NCBI RefSeq assembly: GCF_030915445.1
Contig: NZ_CP133264.1
Location: 5,613,208 to 5,677,207, forward strand
Source of the DNA: Clostridium sp. OS1-26
GTDB taxonomy: Bacteria > Bacillota > Clostridia > Clostridiales > Clostridiaceae
DNA: 64,000 bases
Direction: 5' to 3'
A model generated the notes under the pieces. The model made no database searches and was not told the origin of the DNA. It saw nothing but the letters and a program-made list of their open reading frames with translations. The translations under genes were made by a program, and so were the position numbers. This document shows positions 9,122-16,704 of the stretch, piece by piece. Position 1 is the stretch's first letter. The number at the start of each line of letters is the position of its first letter.

Positions 9122-11143
9122 TTAAGTTATATACAGGCTTCTTTTTGCAAAATTTAAAGACATTCTTGGCTCTGAGATATTATACAAAACATCCATTTCC
9201 TCATAAGTAAGCCTTTTTGGTCTCCCCATAAGAATCCAGTTATTAAAAGCAGATCCTATTTCTTCTCCAATTTCATATACAGTTACCTTATAATCATATT
9301 GAAGATTCTTAAGGGATAAAGATATTTCCCTTTCAGTAACTTGCTTCTTCCTTTTTTGTTTTATTGACTTTTCATTTTCTATAATCTCATTTAGATCTTC
9401 ACTAAAGCTATAAATAAGAATTTGGTAATTATCTTCATAACTAGTTACAATATATCCATCCTCCTTTTTAATTAAAACATCCCCCAACTTTGATAAAAAA
9501 TAATATGCATAATAAGATGCTTTTCTTATACCATTAAGGGTTGTTATGCCTGGCGAACCAAAAAATAATTCATTACTCATAACAGAATTTTCTTCAACAG
9601 TATCATAAGCTTTTAAGAATAACATATTATTTTTTTCATTTATGAAGTTATGAATTATGTAAGGAATCATGTAAGACGTATCAAAAATAGAGTTTACTGT
9701 GTTATTCTCTTCAAAAGCTTCCTCTATTATATCTTCTAATTCATACTTATCAAATATTTCTTGGGCAGCTTCAATGTAATCTTGCGGAAGATCCTTTGCT
9801 GTTCTAAACTTCCAGTTTTGGATTTCCTCTATACCATATAGATCTAGAAAATATAGAATAAAGCTTTCTAAAAGCCTTAAAAACAAGTCTATTTCATCAA
9901 ATATTTTATCTAAAATTATCATAGGAATAAGTTTAATATCTACCATAAAATTCATAAGCTTTTCAACTTCGTTCCAATTAAGAAAATCTAAATTTTTATT
10001 AAAATAAATTCTCATATCCCTATGAAATAAATACTGAACTATACCATATTTAAAGCCTATATTTTTTTGAATATCCGCTGCAAAGCTTTGCTCTCTCTCT
10101 TTTAAAAGCTCTATTCCATCACCTAGATTTATTGTCTCTCTCCAATAATCGTTAACTTCACATCCTAAGTCAGAAACATCAACATTTATCTTAATTATCT
10201 CTTTTTCATAATTAAATCTATCATAATCTTCAAGATATGTAGAAATATACTCAATTGCATCCTCAATATTAAGCTCTTTGTAATTTTTAGTATTTGTGTA
10301 TTTTTCTTCTGAGATATAGTTCTTTCTCCTATACTGAAGAGGCGTTATATTGTAATACATTTTAAAATATTTATTGTAATAGCGAGTGTGTGAAAATCCT
10401 ACGTCCTCAGAAATATCTGATATAGTTTTTTCTGTATCCAATAAAAGCTTAACTGATTCATGAACTCTGGTAGAGTTTAAAAACTCTTTAAAATTAATAC
10501 CTGCCATATTTTTTATTTCATGAGATAGATAATACGAACTTAAAAATTCACGTTCTGCTATGTCTTGAAGGCTTATCTTATTCATGTAATTGTTATATAT
10601 AAATTTAGAAATTCTATGATACCGTTCAAATTGTATATCATTTTCCTTTAAGCCTTCTTCATCATATAGTAAATAGTGAAAGTTATTTAACAAGTGAAAT
10701 AACAGCTTTACCATGTATTTTTCTATCTTTTCATCATAATCATCACTTTTTTGAATTACTTCACAAGCAAGTATAGACAAAACTCTTCTTAAAACTTGAT
10801 ACTTTTCTTCCTCCTGTGCCCATTCTACCGTTGAGTTAGTATAAAAATATATATTTTTTACATCGTTATAGTATTTTTCAAAGAATTCTAGATCCATTTT
10901 AAATACTAATATTTTGTTCCCCTCATCATTAGAATATATTCTATGGGGCTCATCTGCATTTACTATTTCAACTTCTCTTTCAAGCAGCTCATATGTCTCA
11001 GACTCTATCTGAACATATATGTTTCCTTTTAAAACAAATATTATTTCTACACAGTTATGCCAGTGAAGCGGATAATCCTTAACTGTGTTTAAACTGATAT
11101 TGACAGGAAGATGCTCCATGAAAGTTACATATTCCCTTCTCAT
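9122..11143 (-). CDS. AraC-family regulator with cupin N-terminus and GH39-like C-terminal region
   Basis: 673 aa, far longer than the usual 250-300 aa of AraC regulators. Residues 1-110 look like a cupin sensor domain (YPLHWHNCVEIIFVLKGNI). Residues about 190-285 hold the double helix-turn-helix (ISLQDIAEREFLSSYYLSHE, TISDISEDVGFSHTRYYNKY, FKMYYNITPLQYRR). The rest (about 330-670) resembles a glycoside hydrolase family 39 barrel and its C-terminal sandwich (GIRKASYYAYYFLSKLGDVL, DGYIVTSYEDNYQILIYS), which is known in a group of clostridial regulators. Catalytic acids are not evident, so the barrel may sense a sugar. ATG at 11143. Target genes are unknown. Confidence 0.85.
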   Translation of the reverse strand: MRREYVTFMEHLPVNISLNTVKDYPLHWHNCVEIIFVLKGNIYVQIESETYELLEREVEIVNADEPHRIYSNDEGNKILVFKMDLEFFEKYYNDVKNIYFYTNSTVEWAQEEEKYQVLRRVLSILACEVIQKSDDYDEKIEKYMVKLLFHLLNNFHYLLYDEEGLKENDIQFERYHRISKFIYNNYMNKISLQDIAEREFLSSYYLSHEIKNMAGINFKEFLNSTRVHESVKLLLDTEKTISDISEDVGFSHTRYYNKYFKMYYNITPLQYRRKNYISEEKYTNTKNYKELNIEDAIEYISTYLEDYDRFNYEKEIIKINVDVSDLGCEVNDYWRETINLGDGIELLKEREQSFAADIQKNIGFKYGIVQYLFHRDMRIYFNKNLDFLNWNEVEKLMNFMVDIKLIPMIILDKIFDEIDLFLRLLESFILYFLDLYGIEEIQNWKFRTAKDLPQDYIEAAQEIFDKYELEDIIEEAFEENNTVNSIFDTSYMIPYIIHNFINEKNNMLFLKAYDTVEENSVMSNELFFGSPGITTLNGIRKASYYAYYFLSKLGDVLIKKEDGYIVTSYEDNYQILIYSFSEDLNEIIENEKSIKQKRKKQVTEREISLSLKNLQYDYKVTVYEIGEEIGSAFNNWILMGRPKRLTYEEMDVLYNISEPRMSLNFAKRSLYIT

Positions 11144-11260
11144 AAACCTTTCTCCATTTCTTTATTTAATAATGTTATTATTTCAATTTTACCATATATA
11201 TCTGATATCATTTGTTAAAATATAGTTACACTTAATATGAAATTCAGAAATTTATTTTAT

Positions 11261-11309
11261 GTTATTCAATTAAAATATATTGTTTTTTAAAAAAAATTTA
11301 TTGAATAAC
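11261..11309. promoter_or_regulatory. Paired operator half-sites upstream of DUF2975 gene
   Basis: GTTATTCAAT (11261-11270) and its exact reverse complement ATTGAATAAC (11300-11309) are 29 bases apart. The second copy overlaps the -35 box of the DUF2975 promoter. The XRE regulator encoded two genes down is the natural candidate binder, giving autoregulation; this is inference. Confidence 0.4.
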
Positions 11310-11329
11310 AATAAAATTAATGTTATTAT
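11301..11329 (+). promoter_or_regulatory. Promoter of the DUF2975-XRE operon
   Basis: TTGAAT (11301-11306), 17-base spacer, TATTAT (11324-11329), about 35 bases before the start codon. Confidence 0.55.
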
Positions 11330-11364
11330 ATATCTAAGAAAAATTTGTTAATGGGGGAATAAAA

Positions 11365-11931
11365 ATGAACTTTATTGGAGAAAAATCTTTATCATCTTTT
11401 ATCTATAAATTTTTAAAAATTTGTCTTATCGTCCTACTTGTATGTATCCCTTTAGTAATTATAGGAATAGCTGTTGATTATTCAAAAGGAGTAAAAGATT
11501 TTTATGATTTAACATCATCTGGCTTGATGCTATCATTTATACCACAAGCCAACAATGAATTTATTGCTAATTATAATATTAAATCTCTATTGTACAATAT
11601 ACCTGCAATAATTACATCTCTATATATACTATATTCTTTAATTAAATTATTTAAAGACTTTTCAAAAAATAAAATTTTTGAAATAGAAAATTTTAAAAGA
11701 ACAAGAATTATTGGTATATCAATAGTTTTACTAGCAATATTTGAAAATGCAGCGAACTATATTTCTGCTCTAACAATAAACAATTTGTCAACTAATGGTG
11801 TAACTTTTCACACTGACCTTGTATCAGTTATAATAGATTCAAGATATATAGGTGGTTTAATAATTATAATTATTGGAGAAATATTTAAAAGAGCTATTGA
11901 ACTAAAAAAAGATCAGGATCTCACAATATAA
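11365..11931 (+). CDS. DUF2975 membrane protein
   Basis: 188 aa with four hydrophobic helices (about 15-37, 65-90, 112-130, 150-172) and the short charged loop LFKDFSKNKIFEIENFKRTR between helices 2 and 3, which is the signature arrangement of DUF2975. Family members are nearly always followed by a small XRE regulator, as here 32 bases downstream. Function is unknown; the pairing suggests a membrane protein whose regulator responds to its state. ATG at 11365 with GGGGGA upstream. Confidence 0.85.
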   Translation: MNFIGEKSLSSFIYKFLKICLIVLLVCIPLVIIGIAVDYSKGVKDFYDLTSSGLMLSFIPQANNEFIANYNIKSLLYNIPAIITSLYILYSLIKLFKDFSKNKIFEIENFKRTRIIGISIVLLAIFENAANYISALTINNLSTNGVTFHTDLVSVIIDSRYIGGLIIIIIGEIFKRAIELKKDQDLTI

Positions 11932-11963
11932 ATTATAACTAATCGTTGGATGGAGATGATGCA

Positions 11964-12188
11964 ATGTCAATAATCATAAGATTGGATAGAGTTATGGCTG
12001 ATAGGAAGATATCTCTTGGAGACCTGGCTGATAAAGTTGGTATAACTTTATCAAATCTCTCGATTTTAAAAACTGGAAAAGCTAAAGCTATAAGATTTTC
12101 AACTCTTGAAGCAATATGTCGTGAGTTAAATTGTCAACCTGGAGATATATTAGAATACGATCCAAATGTTAAAGAAGATAACTTATAG
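11964..12188 (+). CDS. Small XRE-family regulator (YozG-like)
   Basis: 74 aa, almost entirely one helix-turn-helix domain: LDRVMADRKISLGDLADKVG, then ITLSNLSILKTGKAKAIRFS, then LEAICRELNCQPGDILEYD. I start at ATG 11964 because GGAG lies eight bases upstream; an in-frame TTG at 11946 has no ribosome site. This Cro/CI-like type typically autoregulates the operon with its DUF2975 partner. The paired half-sites at 11261 and 11300 are a possible binding site. Confidence 0.88.
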   Translation: MSIIIRLDRVMADRKISLGDLADKVGITLSNLSILKTGKAKAIRFSTLEAICRELNCQPGDILEYDPNVKEDNL

Positions 12189-12301
12189 AGTTCTAGGGTG
12201 AAATATCTTCACTTATAAAACGAAATGTTTTTTACTGATAGTTTATGTAGAAAAACCATTTCTACACTAAAAATATTTTATCAATTTAAGGGGATAGTTC
12301 T

Positions 12302-13147
12302 ATGAATTTAAGTTTATTTAAGGAAATTAAAACAAGGCACTTGTTTTTAAAAATGTTTTATGCAACAATTTTATCTATAGTAATACTTATATTATATAAA
12401 AAAGTTTTTAACGGAACTTTAAGAGATGATAATATTGAATTTATTGCTGCTGTAATCACTTCATTATTCTTTGTGTTAATACTTCAGTTTATGAGACAAA
12501 ACAAAATAACACTTATGCAGATTATAGGGAAACCATCTAGTAAAAAATTCATATTGGAAGTTCCTCTAACTTGGATTATAACGATAATAGGTGGCATAGG
12601 AGCAATGTTGGCAGTAATTTTTATAGTATATTCTGCAAATCCTAACTTATTAAATTCAGTAAATTCAAATTTTGTTTCAAAACCTTCCATTTATAGTACA
12701 CCTTTTACTGTTGTCATAGGCTTCATATATGGAGTGATAATAGCGCCTATAACAGAAGAACTTACATTTAGAGGTATATTGTTAAATAGATTTCACAATA
12801 AATACGGGGTAACTAAAGCAATCATATATTCTTCATTAATATTTATGATAGTGCACACAAAAGTAAACCCATTATTGTTTTTTGTTGGAGTAAGTTGTTC
12901 TATTCTTGCTTATAAATACGATTCTTTAATTCCTTCTATTTTGCTACACGCTGTAAATAACTTAATTGTCCATTTACGCGATTTAATGACACCCTCAAAT
13001 AGTTCTTCTACAGGTATTTTTAATCCCAATTTGGGTGTTTTCATATTAGGAGTTGTTTTATTGTCTATATATTTACTGTATATCTACAAAAATTATCCTA
13101 AACGAAATTTATTGAATGTAAATAACGATTATATTAAACATATATAG
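12302..13147 (+). CDS. CPBP family intramembrane metalloprotease
   Basis: 281 aa with about eight membrane helices. The CPBP (Abi) motifs are present: EELTFRG at about residues 150-156, a histidine in FMIVHTKVN, and HAVNN near 220. These glutamates and histidines form the active site of Rce1/CAAX-type proteases. In Firmicutes such proteins often serve bacteriocin self-immunity or peptide maturation. It follows the XRE gene by 113 bases that include an imperfect hairpin, so co-transcription is uncertain. ATG at 12302 with AAGGGGAT upstream. Confidence 0.88.
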   Translation: MNLSLFKEIKTRHLFLKMFYATILSIVILILYKKVFNGTLRDDNIEFIAAVITSLFFVLILQFMRQNKITLMQIIGKPSSKKFILEVPLTWIITIIGGIGAMLAVIFIVYSANPNLLNSVNSNFVSKPSIYSTPFTVVIGFIYGVIIAPITEELTFRGILLNRFHNKYGVTKAIIYSSLIFMIVHTKVNPLLFFVGVSCSILAYKYDSLIPSILLHAVNNLIVHLRDLMTPSNSSSTGIFNPNLGVFILGVVLLSIYLLYIYKNYPKRNLLNVNNDYIKHI

Positions 13148-13315
13148 GGTTTCAAAATTGAAATGTTCGAATCAATATTTAAATTTAAACCTAAACCCCA
13201 AAATTGTTTATATCACTTCTTTTTAAGGTTTTTAGAAAAACAAACTTGGAATAAAATTGAACTAATTTGAAAAGTTTTTTTGACGGATTTTTGACGTCAA
13301 AATAATTTTAATTAA

Positions 13316-13341
13316 AAAGCTCTGGATTACTCCAGGGCTTT
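13316..13341 (-). terminator. Terminator of the 87-aa gene
   Basis: AAAGCTCTGGA (13316-13326) pairs with 13331-13341 with one G-T pair; T-rich on the minus-strand side. A 14-bp perfect palindrome, TTTTGACGTCAAAA, lies just beyond it at 13289-13302. Confidence 0.7.
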
Positions 13342-13359
13342 ATATTGTTCTATCCAAAT

Positions 13360-13623
13360 TTATATTTTAAACAGTATCCATTTACATGTACTTAACTCGT
13401 ATTTAATTTCAAATAACTTTTGTGCTCCATTGACACATCCTTGGCAGTTAAAGATAAGCATATGATTTCCGTCCAGCTTCTCTTTATCCCTACTTATAAC
13501 CTTATCTATTTTTATGGTAATAGATTCGCCTACTTCTCCATCTAACCGAAATCTGACTGGATTCAGCACGCCCTTTTTATCAAACCAAGCTACCATCTCT
13601 ATTGACTTTGCTATTACCTTCAT
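13360..13623 (-). CDS. LexA-regulated small protein, 87 aa, unknown function
   Basis: A small soluble protein (MVAWFDKKGVLNPVRFRL; MLIFNCQGCVNGAQKLFEIK; CKWILFKI). I believe it belongs to a conserved clostridial group often found beside Y-family DNA polymerases, but I cannot confirm that, and no polymerase gene is next to it here. The strong clue is upstream: a consensus promoter (TTGACT-17-TATAAT on the minus strand) whose spacer holds CGAACACTTGTTTG, a near-perfect Gram-positive LexA box. A part in the SOS DNA-damage response is therefore likely. The -35 box overlaps the end of a transposase relic, so the gene's promoter sits at the edge of a mobile-element scar. Confidence 0.75.
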   Translation of the reverse strand: MKVIAKSIEMVAWFDKKGVLNPVRFRLDGEVGESITIKIDKVISRDKEKLDGNHMLIFNCQGCVNGAQKLFEIKYELSTCKWILFKI

Positions 13624-13658
13624 GTCTCAACCACTCCAAACAAATATTTTATAATCAG

Positions 13659-13687
13659 ATTATATACGAACACTTGTTTGTAGTCAA
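13659..13687 (-). promoter_or_regulatory. SOS promoter with LexA box for the 87-aa gene
   Basis: On the minus strand TTGACT (13682-13687), a 17-base spacer and TATAAT (13659-13664). The spacer contains CGAACACTTGTTTG at 13667-13680, which matches the Gram-positive LexA consensus CGAACRNRYGTTYG at all but one position. Confidence 0.75.
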
Positions 13688-13826
13688 TATGGTGATAGTT
13701 TTTGTATGTCAACGTTACTTATATCGTGGCTGGTTTCTTGTAATGAATCAATGGCTGCTTCCATATAACGTGTATTCCATACAACTATAGCATTAACAAT
13801 AAGACCTAATGCTCCCATTACCCCAA
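13684..13826 (-). pseudogene. Tn3-family transposase relic (C-terminal fragment)
   Basis: Reading the minus strand from about 13826 gives about 46 codons without a proper start: GALGLIVNAIVVWNTRYMEA, then AIDSLQETSHDISNVDIQKL, then SPY and a stop at 13684-13686. This closely follows the C-terminal region of Tn3-family TnpA (NAIVLWNT-Y-AA.., then LSPL.. HIN..G). The catalytic domain upstream and the last 15-20 residues are missing. No terminal inverted repeat is visible. It is dead DNA left by a transposon. Confidence 0.7.
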
Positions 13827-14120
13827 TTCATAGAGCATTGCAGACCCAACAAGCAAACGAATGTCTCCCGCGGCAAAATCGTCTTGGATATGCCGCTCAT
13901 CCAGAACGCCGCAATCCAGGATGATGAAGTTATAATCCTGATTCAACTCCCTTGTGAAATAAAAATCGCTACCCTCCATGACATAGGCATTGCCACTTTG
14001 TTCAGGCTGAAACAGATGGATAATGTGGGCTAGGTGACGGCTGGTGTTGACTTCTACGTAGCAGGCCGAAGTGCCGTGATTGTTCAACCAGCAGACCAAA
14101 TTGAATGCGGTAGTGGTAAC
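13818..14120 (-). pseudogene. MinD/ParA-like ATPase fragment of high G+C (foreign DNA)
   Basis: About 100 codons are open on the minus strand, from near 14120 to a stop at 13818: TTTAFNLVCWLNNHGTSACY, VEVNTSRHLAHIIHLF, and NFIILDCGVLDE. The layout matches a SIMIBI-class P-loop ATPase just after Walker A (TTTAFNLA) through the second aspartate motif (IILDCG). The Walker A glycine-lysine part and the C-terminal half are both absent. The segment is about 50% G+C, against about 30% around it, so it came from another genome, probably a conjugative or other mobile element. It abuts the Tn3 relic. Confidence 0.65.
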
Positions 14121-14245
14121 GTATATGAAATTATACAAAATTGTTAATTTCGTTTATTTTGTATCTTTTTTATGCTATATTGAGTATAGCAAATCGAGAC
14201 AATAATAGTGAATCGATTGAAATTAAAATTGGGGAGGAACTAAAA

Positions 14246-14569
14246 ATGTTTAAAGTGATGTCTTTTCTTACGAAAAAAGAAGGGTTGAATACAAAAGAAT
14301 TTATTGATTATTACGAGAATAATCACGTACCTTTAATTGCAAGTATTGCTCCTGTTCCGGATGGATATAAAAGAAACTATATTATTGGGGGTACAGAAGA
14401 AGATTTTGATGTAATAACCGAAATGTCTTTTCAGGATCGAGAGGCTTATGAAGCTTGGGTAGCTAAAATGTATGCACCAGATACTGGGGTAATTGAAGAT
14501 GAAACAAGATTTCTTGATAGGGCAAAAACAAAACCACATTTTATTGAAGAACATAAGACGGATAAGTAA
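14246..14569 (+). CDS. EthD-domain protein (dimeric alpha/beta-barrel)
   Basis: 107 aa: FKVMSFLTKKEGLNTKEFID, then YYENNHVPLI and GFDV-like strand segments, ending KTKPHFIEEHKTDK. This is the EthD fold, a ferredoxin-like small protein whose relatives take part in ring or ether degradation or act as monooxygenase-like subunits; most are of unknown role. The ATG at 14246 has GGGGAGGA seven bases upstream; earlier in-frame codons have no ribosome site and a hydrophobic, non-family sequence. It is monocistronic with a terminator at 14590 and lies just after the foreign ATPase fragment. Confidence 0.82.
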   Translation: MFKVMSFLTKKEGLNTKEFIDYYENNHVPLIASIAPVPDGYKRNYIIGGTEEDFDVITEMSFQDREAYEAWVAKMYAPDTGVIEDETRFLDRAKTKPHFIEEHKTDK

Positions 14570-14589
14570 TTTGGGGGATATTGAAATAG

Positions 14590-14618
14590 AAAAGCACTCC
14601 TTTTATAGAGTGCCTTTT
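14590..14618. terminator. Terminator between convergent EthD and hydrolase genes
   Basis: AAAAGCACTC (14590-14599) pairs with GAGTGCCTTTT (14608-14618) with one bulge; T-rich on both sides. Confidence 0.75.
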
Positions 14619-14630
14619 TATATTGCTTTA

Positions 14631-15029
14631 TTAGTATAAAAATAAGTAGGATATTAGATAGATACAAATTAGACAAATAAACATATCTTCTGAACTTCTT
14701 GTTTTAAATAACTTGAAGCTATAATACTTACTTTTAATTGGATATAGCAAAGGTACACCTGTAACAGTTAAGCTATCCAATAGTAAATGCGTACCATAAT
14801 TAAGTCCCCATAGCAACCCTAATTGTAGACTATATATGCTGAATAGGCTTGATGTTATTAACAATGCTAGTGCAGTATGAGTAATCCCTCTATGCTTTAA
14901 ACCTATTTTATAATCCCAACCTGCTACAAATGATTCTGCTAAAACTATAGGAAAAAACAGAATGTTAGTTGCATTTATAAAAGGTAATGTTGCTGTAGCT
15001 CCAGCAAAAATATGAGTTCTTTTCATCAT
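14631..15029 (-). CDS. YdjM/DUF457-type membrane-bound metal-dependent hydrolase
   Basis: 132 aa with three to four hydrophobic helices. The family motifs are present: MKRTHIFAGA at the start, HRGITHTAL at about 62-70 and NYGTHLLLDSLTVTG at about 94-108. His and Asp in these motifs are predicted to bind metal within the membrane. E. coli YdjM is LexA-controlled; no LexA box is visible here. The usual length is about 150-200 aa, so this is a short member. ATG at 15029 (or 15026) after GAGGTGAT. Confidence 0.85.
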   Translation of the reverse strand: MMKRTHIFAGATATLPFINATNILFFPIVLAESFVAGWDYKIGLKHRGITHTALALLITSSLFSIYSLQLGLLWGLNYGTHLLLDSLTVTGVPLLYPIKSKYYSFKLFKTRSSEDMFICLICIYLISYLFLY

Positions 15030-15062
15030 AAATTTTTATCACCTCTATCTAAAAACATATCA

Positions 15063-15089
15063 AAAAAGGTATCCAATTCACTGGATACC
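15063..15089 (-). terminator. Terminator of the 124-aa gene
   Basis: GGTATCCA (15068-15075) pairs with TGGATACC (15082-15089); six T residues follow on the minus strand. Confidence 0.8.
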
Positions 15090-15164
15090 CTAATGTTTCT
15101 TAAGCTATTGATTTTACTTACTTTATATCATTGATTTAAATTGTGATACTATAGTACTATCTAT

Positions 15165-15539
15165 TTATAACTTAATATCTTTTATATTTTTAATTTCTAT
15201 ATATTTTATTCCTCGCACCTGCTCACGCCTCTTGCACTTGCAGACAATCCAAAATTCTATTGCTGCTTTAGTTTCTGCCAGTGTCTCCATTACGTCTTTT
15301 ATCTTAGTTTCTTTTGTGCGGTTATATATATCAACTTCTAATATTATTATTTTGCCCGTTTTTAAGATAAATATACAATCAACTTTATTATTTTTTATTT
15401 TATATTCTCTTCGCATGACTTTTAGATTATTCTTCACCCTAAGATAACCATCTCTATATACTATATTCTTTAAGTGTTTACAATTTCCTTCTCTTGTTAA
15501 GAATATAGGTAGTAGTTTTCTTCTTGGAGGTAAAATCAT
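15165..15539 (-). CDS. Hypothetical protein, 124 aa, possible replication-relaxation/nuclease-fold relative
   Basis: A basic protein: LLPIFLTREGNCKHLKNIVY, then RDGYLRVKNN suggests a winged-helix tail, and DCIFILKTGKIIILEVDIYN looks like the D-x(n)-ExD strand pair of PD-(D/E)xK or replication-relaxation proteins. I am not sure of either. The ATG at 15539 has no good ribosome site and overlaps the start codon of a divergent small gene (shared CATG), so the 5' end may be lost or misplaced. It ends in a good terminator at 15063-15089. Its length is below that of replication-relaxation proteins, so truncation is possible. Confidence 0.5.
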   Translation of the reverse strand: MILPPRRKLLPIFLTREGNCKHLKNIVYRDGYLRVKNNLKVMRREYKIKNNKVDCIFILKTGKIIILEVDIYNRTKETKIKDVMETLAETKAAIEFWIVCKCKRREQVRGIKYIEIKNIKDIKL

Positions 15540-15636
15540 GAAATTAGAATTAATAGAACTAGTGTATTACGGTTTTGGAAGTGCAATTATATTACTGTTT
15601 ATATACATAACAGCACTAGCATCATTTTTTTATTAG
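15538..15636 (+). CDS. Tiny single-pass membrane protein, 32 aa
   Basis: The reading frame encodes MKLELIELVYYGFGSA followed by IILLFIYITALASFFY: a short acidic N-terminus and one membrane helix. A near-perfect ribosome site, TTGGAGGT, lies seven bases before the ATG, and a strong terminator follows at 15673. Such a combination is unlikely by chance. The ribosome site lies inside the divergent 124-aa reading frame. Its size and helix resemble small toxins or membrane-regulatory peptides, but no partner is identified and no function is claimed. Confidence 0.6.
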   Translation: MKLELIELVYYGFGSAIILLFIYITALASFFY

Positions 15637-15672
15637 ACATATAAGAAGTGTACGAGAAAAAGATTTTTAACA

Positions 15673-15705
15673 AAGAGCCCGTATCCTAAAAAGATACGGG
15701 CTCTT
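15673..15705 (+). terminator. Strong terminator after the 32-aa gene
   Basis: AAGAGCCCGTATC (15673-15685) pairs perfectly over 13 bp with 15693-15705. Confidence 0.85.
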
Positions 15706-15832
15706 ATGCTATAATAAAATTCCTTTATTTGTATTGGTAAAAACTATATAATTGTATTAATACGTAAAGTCATATTCGTAAATTATTATGTTCTAAAATC
15801 AAATTCATACAAGATGGAGGGGGAGGATAATC

Positions 15833-16264
15833 ATGGTTTTAGAAAATCAAGCAGACATATTCTCTATCTTTCATGATGGTAGTTTTACAAAGTTTATAAA
15901 AAATCAAAGTGATGTTGAATTTATAATTGAAATAGAGTATTTAGCAGAATTAATAAACCCAATGTTTTCACTATTTAAAGGTAAATTGAAAAATTGTACC
16001 AAACTTGAATATCATGTGTGGGGTGAAGAACATAGGATTATAGATAATTTAAGTACTTTAGGAGCATTAGATTTAGAGGTTTTGTATGCAGAAGTTAAGG
16101 GCAATTACATAGAGGCAAAGTGTTTTGATGATGAAAATTGCGGGGGAGACTTAGTTATTGTCACAGATGATATAATTATTTTTGATGAAAATAATCAAGA
16201 AGTCCTGCTTAATAAGTTAGTTGAAATTTGTAAGTCGTACTGGAACAGTAAGCATAAACAATAA
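15833..16264 (+). CDS. Hypothetical protein, 143 aa (immunity-like?)
   Basis: I do not recognise the family with certainty. The product is acidic and soluble: IFSIFHDGSFTKFIKN near the start, YHVWGEEHR in the middle, and LVIVTDDIIIFDENNQEVLL near the end. The FHDG opening and the small acidic beta-rich layout are reminiscent of polymorphic-toxin immunity proteins (Imm50-like), but this is only a resemblance. ATG at 15833 follows GGGGGAGG. The second unknown gene starts 44 bases after its stop, and both end at the terminator at 16705, so they form a two-gene unit. Confidence 0.6.
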   Translation: MVLENQADIFSIFHDGSFTKFIKNQSDVEFIIEIEYLAELINPMFSLFKGKLKNCTKLEYHVWGEEHRIIDNLSTLGALDLEVLYAEVKGNYIEAKCFDDENCGGDLVIVTDDIIIFDENNQEVLLNKLVEICKSYWNSKHKQ

Positions 16265-16307
16265 TACGCATTCTTCTTATATGGAGAAGCAAAAGGATGG
16301 TGATTCA

Positions 16308-16670
16308 GTGAAAGAAATACCTGAGTTATGGGAACTTATAGCACTTTTTGAGATGGAGCCTTTATATGTTTATGGAGAAGAAAAAGATATACCATGGTTT
16401 TACAGTACAATTAATTTTAAACTCACAAGAAACAGAGAAACTTTGGATATAACATTTTCACCAGCCAATGGTATTACTGATATTTGGGTACTTACTGGAG
16501 ATAGAAAAATAATGCAATTTAACCTTGAAAATGTAGAAGGAATGAGGATAGAAAAGTTGCATAATAAAGAAATTTTGCATATTCTTTTTCCTAACGATGA
16601 TGTAATAGAAAAGTTTTATATCGAAACAAATCCTCAAATCTATGTTTATTGTAGCAAAGCAAGGTTCTAA
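16308..16670 (+). CDS. Hypothetical protein, 120 aa
   Basis: A small soluble beta-rich protein (FYSTINFKLTRNRETLDITF; ILHILFPNDDVIEKFYIETN). I set the start at GTG 16308, seven bases after AAGGATGG; longer in-frame versions overlap the upstream gene and lack a ribosome site, with ATG 16281 the main alternative. It is the second gene of a two-gene unit with the 143-aa protein. The pairing and the surrounding mobile-element relics suggest accessory function, possibly orphan immunity, without proof. Confidence 0.55.
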   Translation: MKEIPELWELIALFEMEPLYVYGEEKDIPWFYSTINFKLTRNRETLDITFSPANGITDIWVLTGDRKIMQFNLENVEGMRIEKLHNKEILHILFPNDDVIEKFYIETNPQIYVYCSKARF

Positions 16671-16704
16671 TAGTGCATGCTTTTCTTATATCGTAAAACT
16701 AACA

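Noticed and set aside
13809..14033. A 74-codon plus-strand frame over the G+C-rich island
   Set aside because: It is antisense to the ATPase fragment, whose minus-strand frame shows a recognisable P-loop ATPase pattern; the plus frame has no ribosome site.
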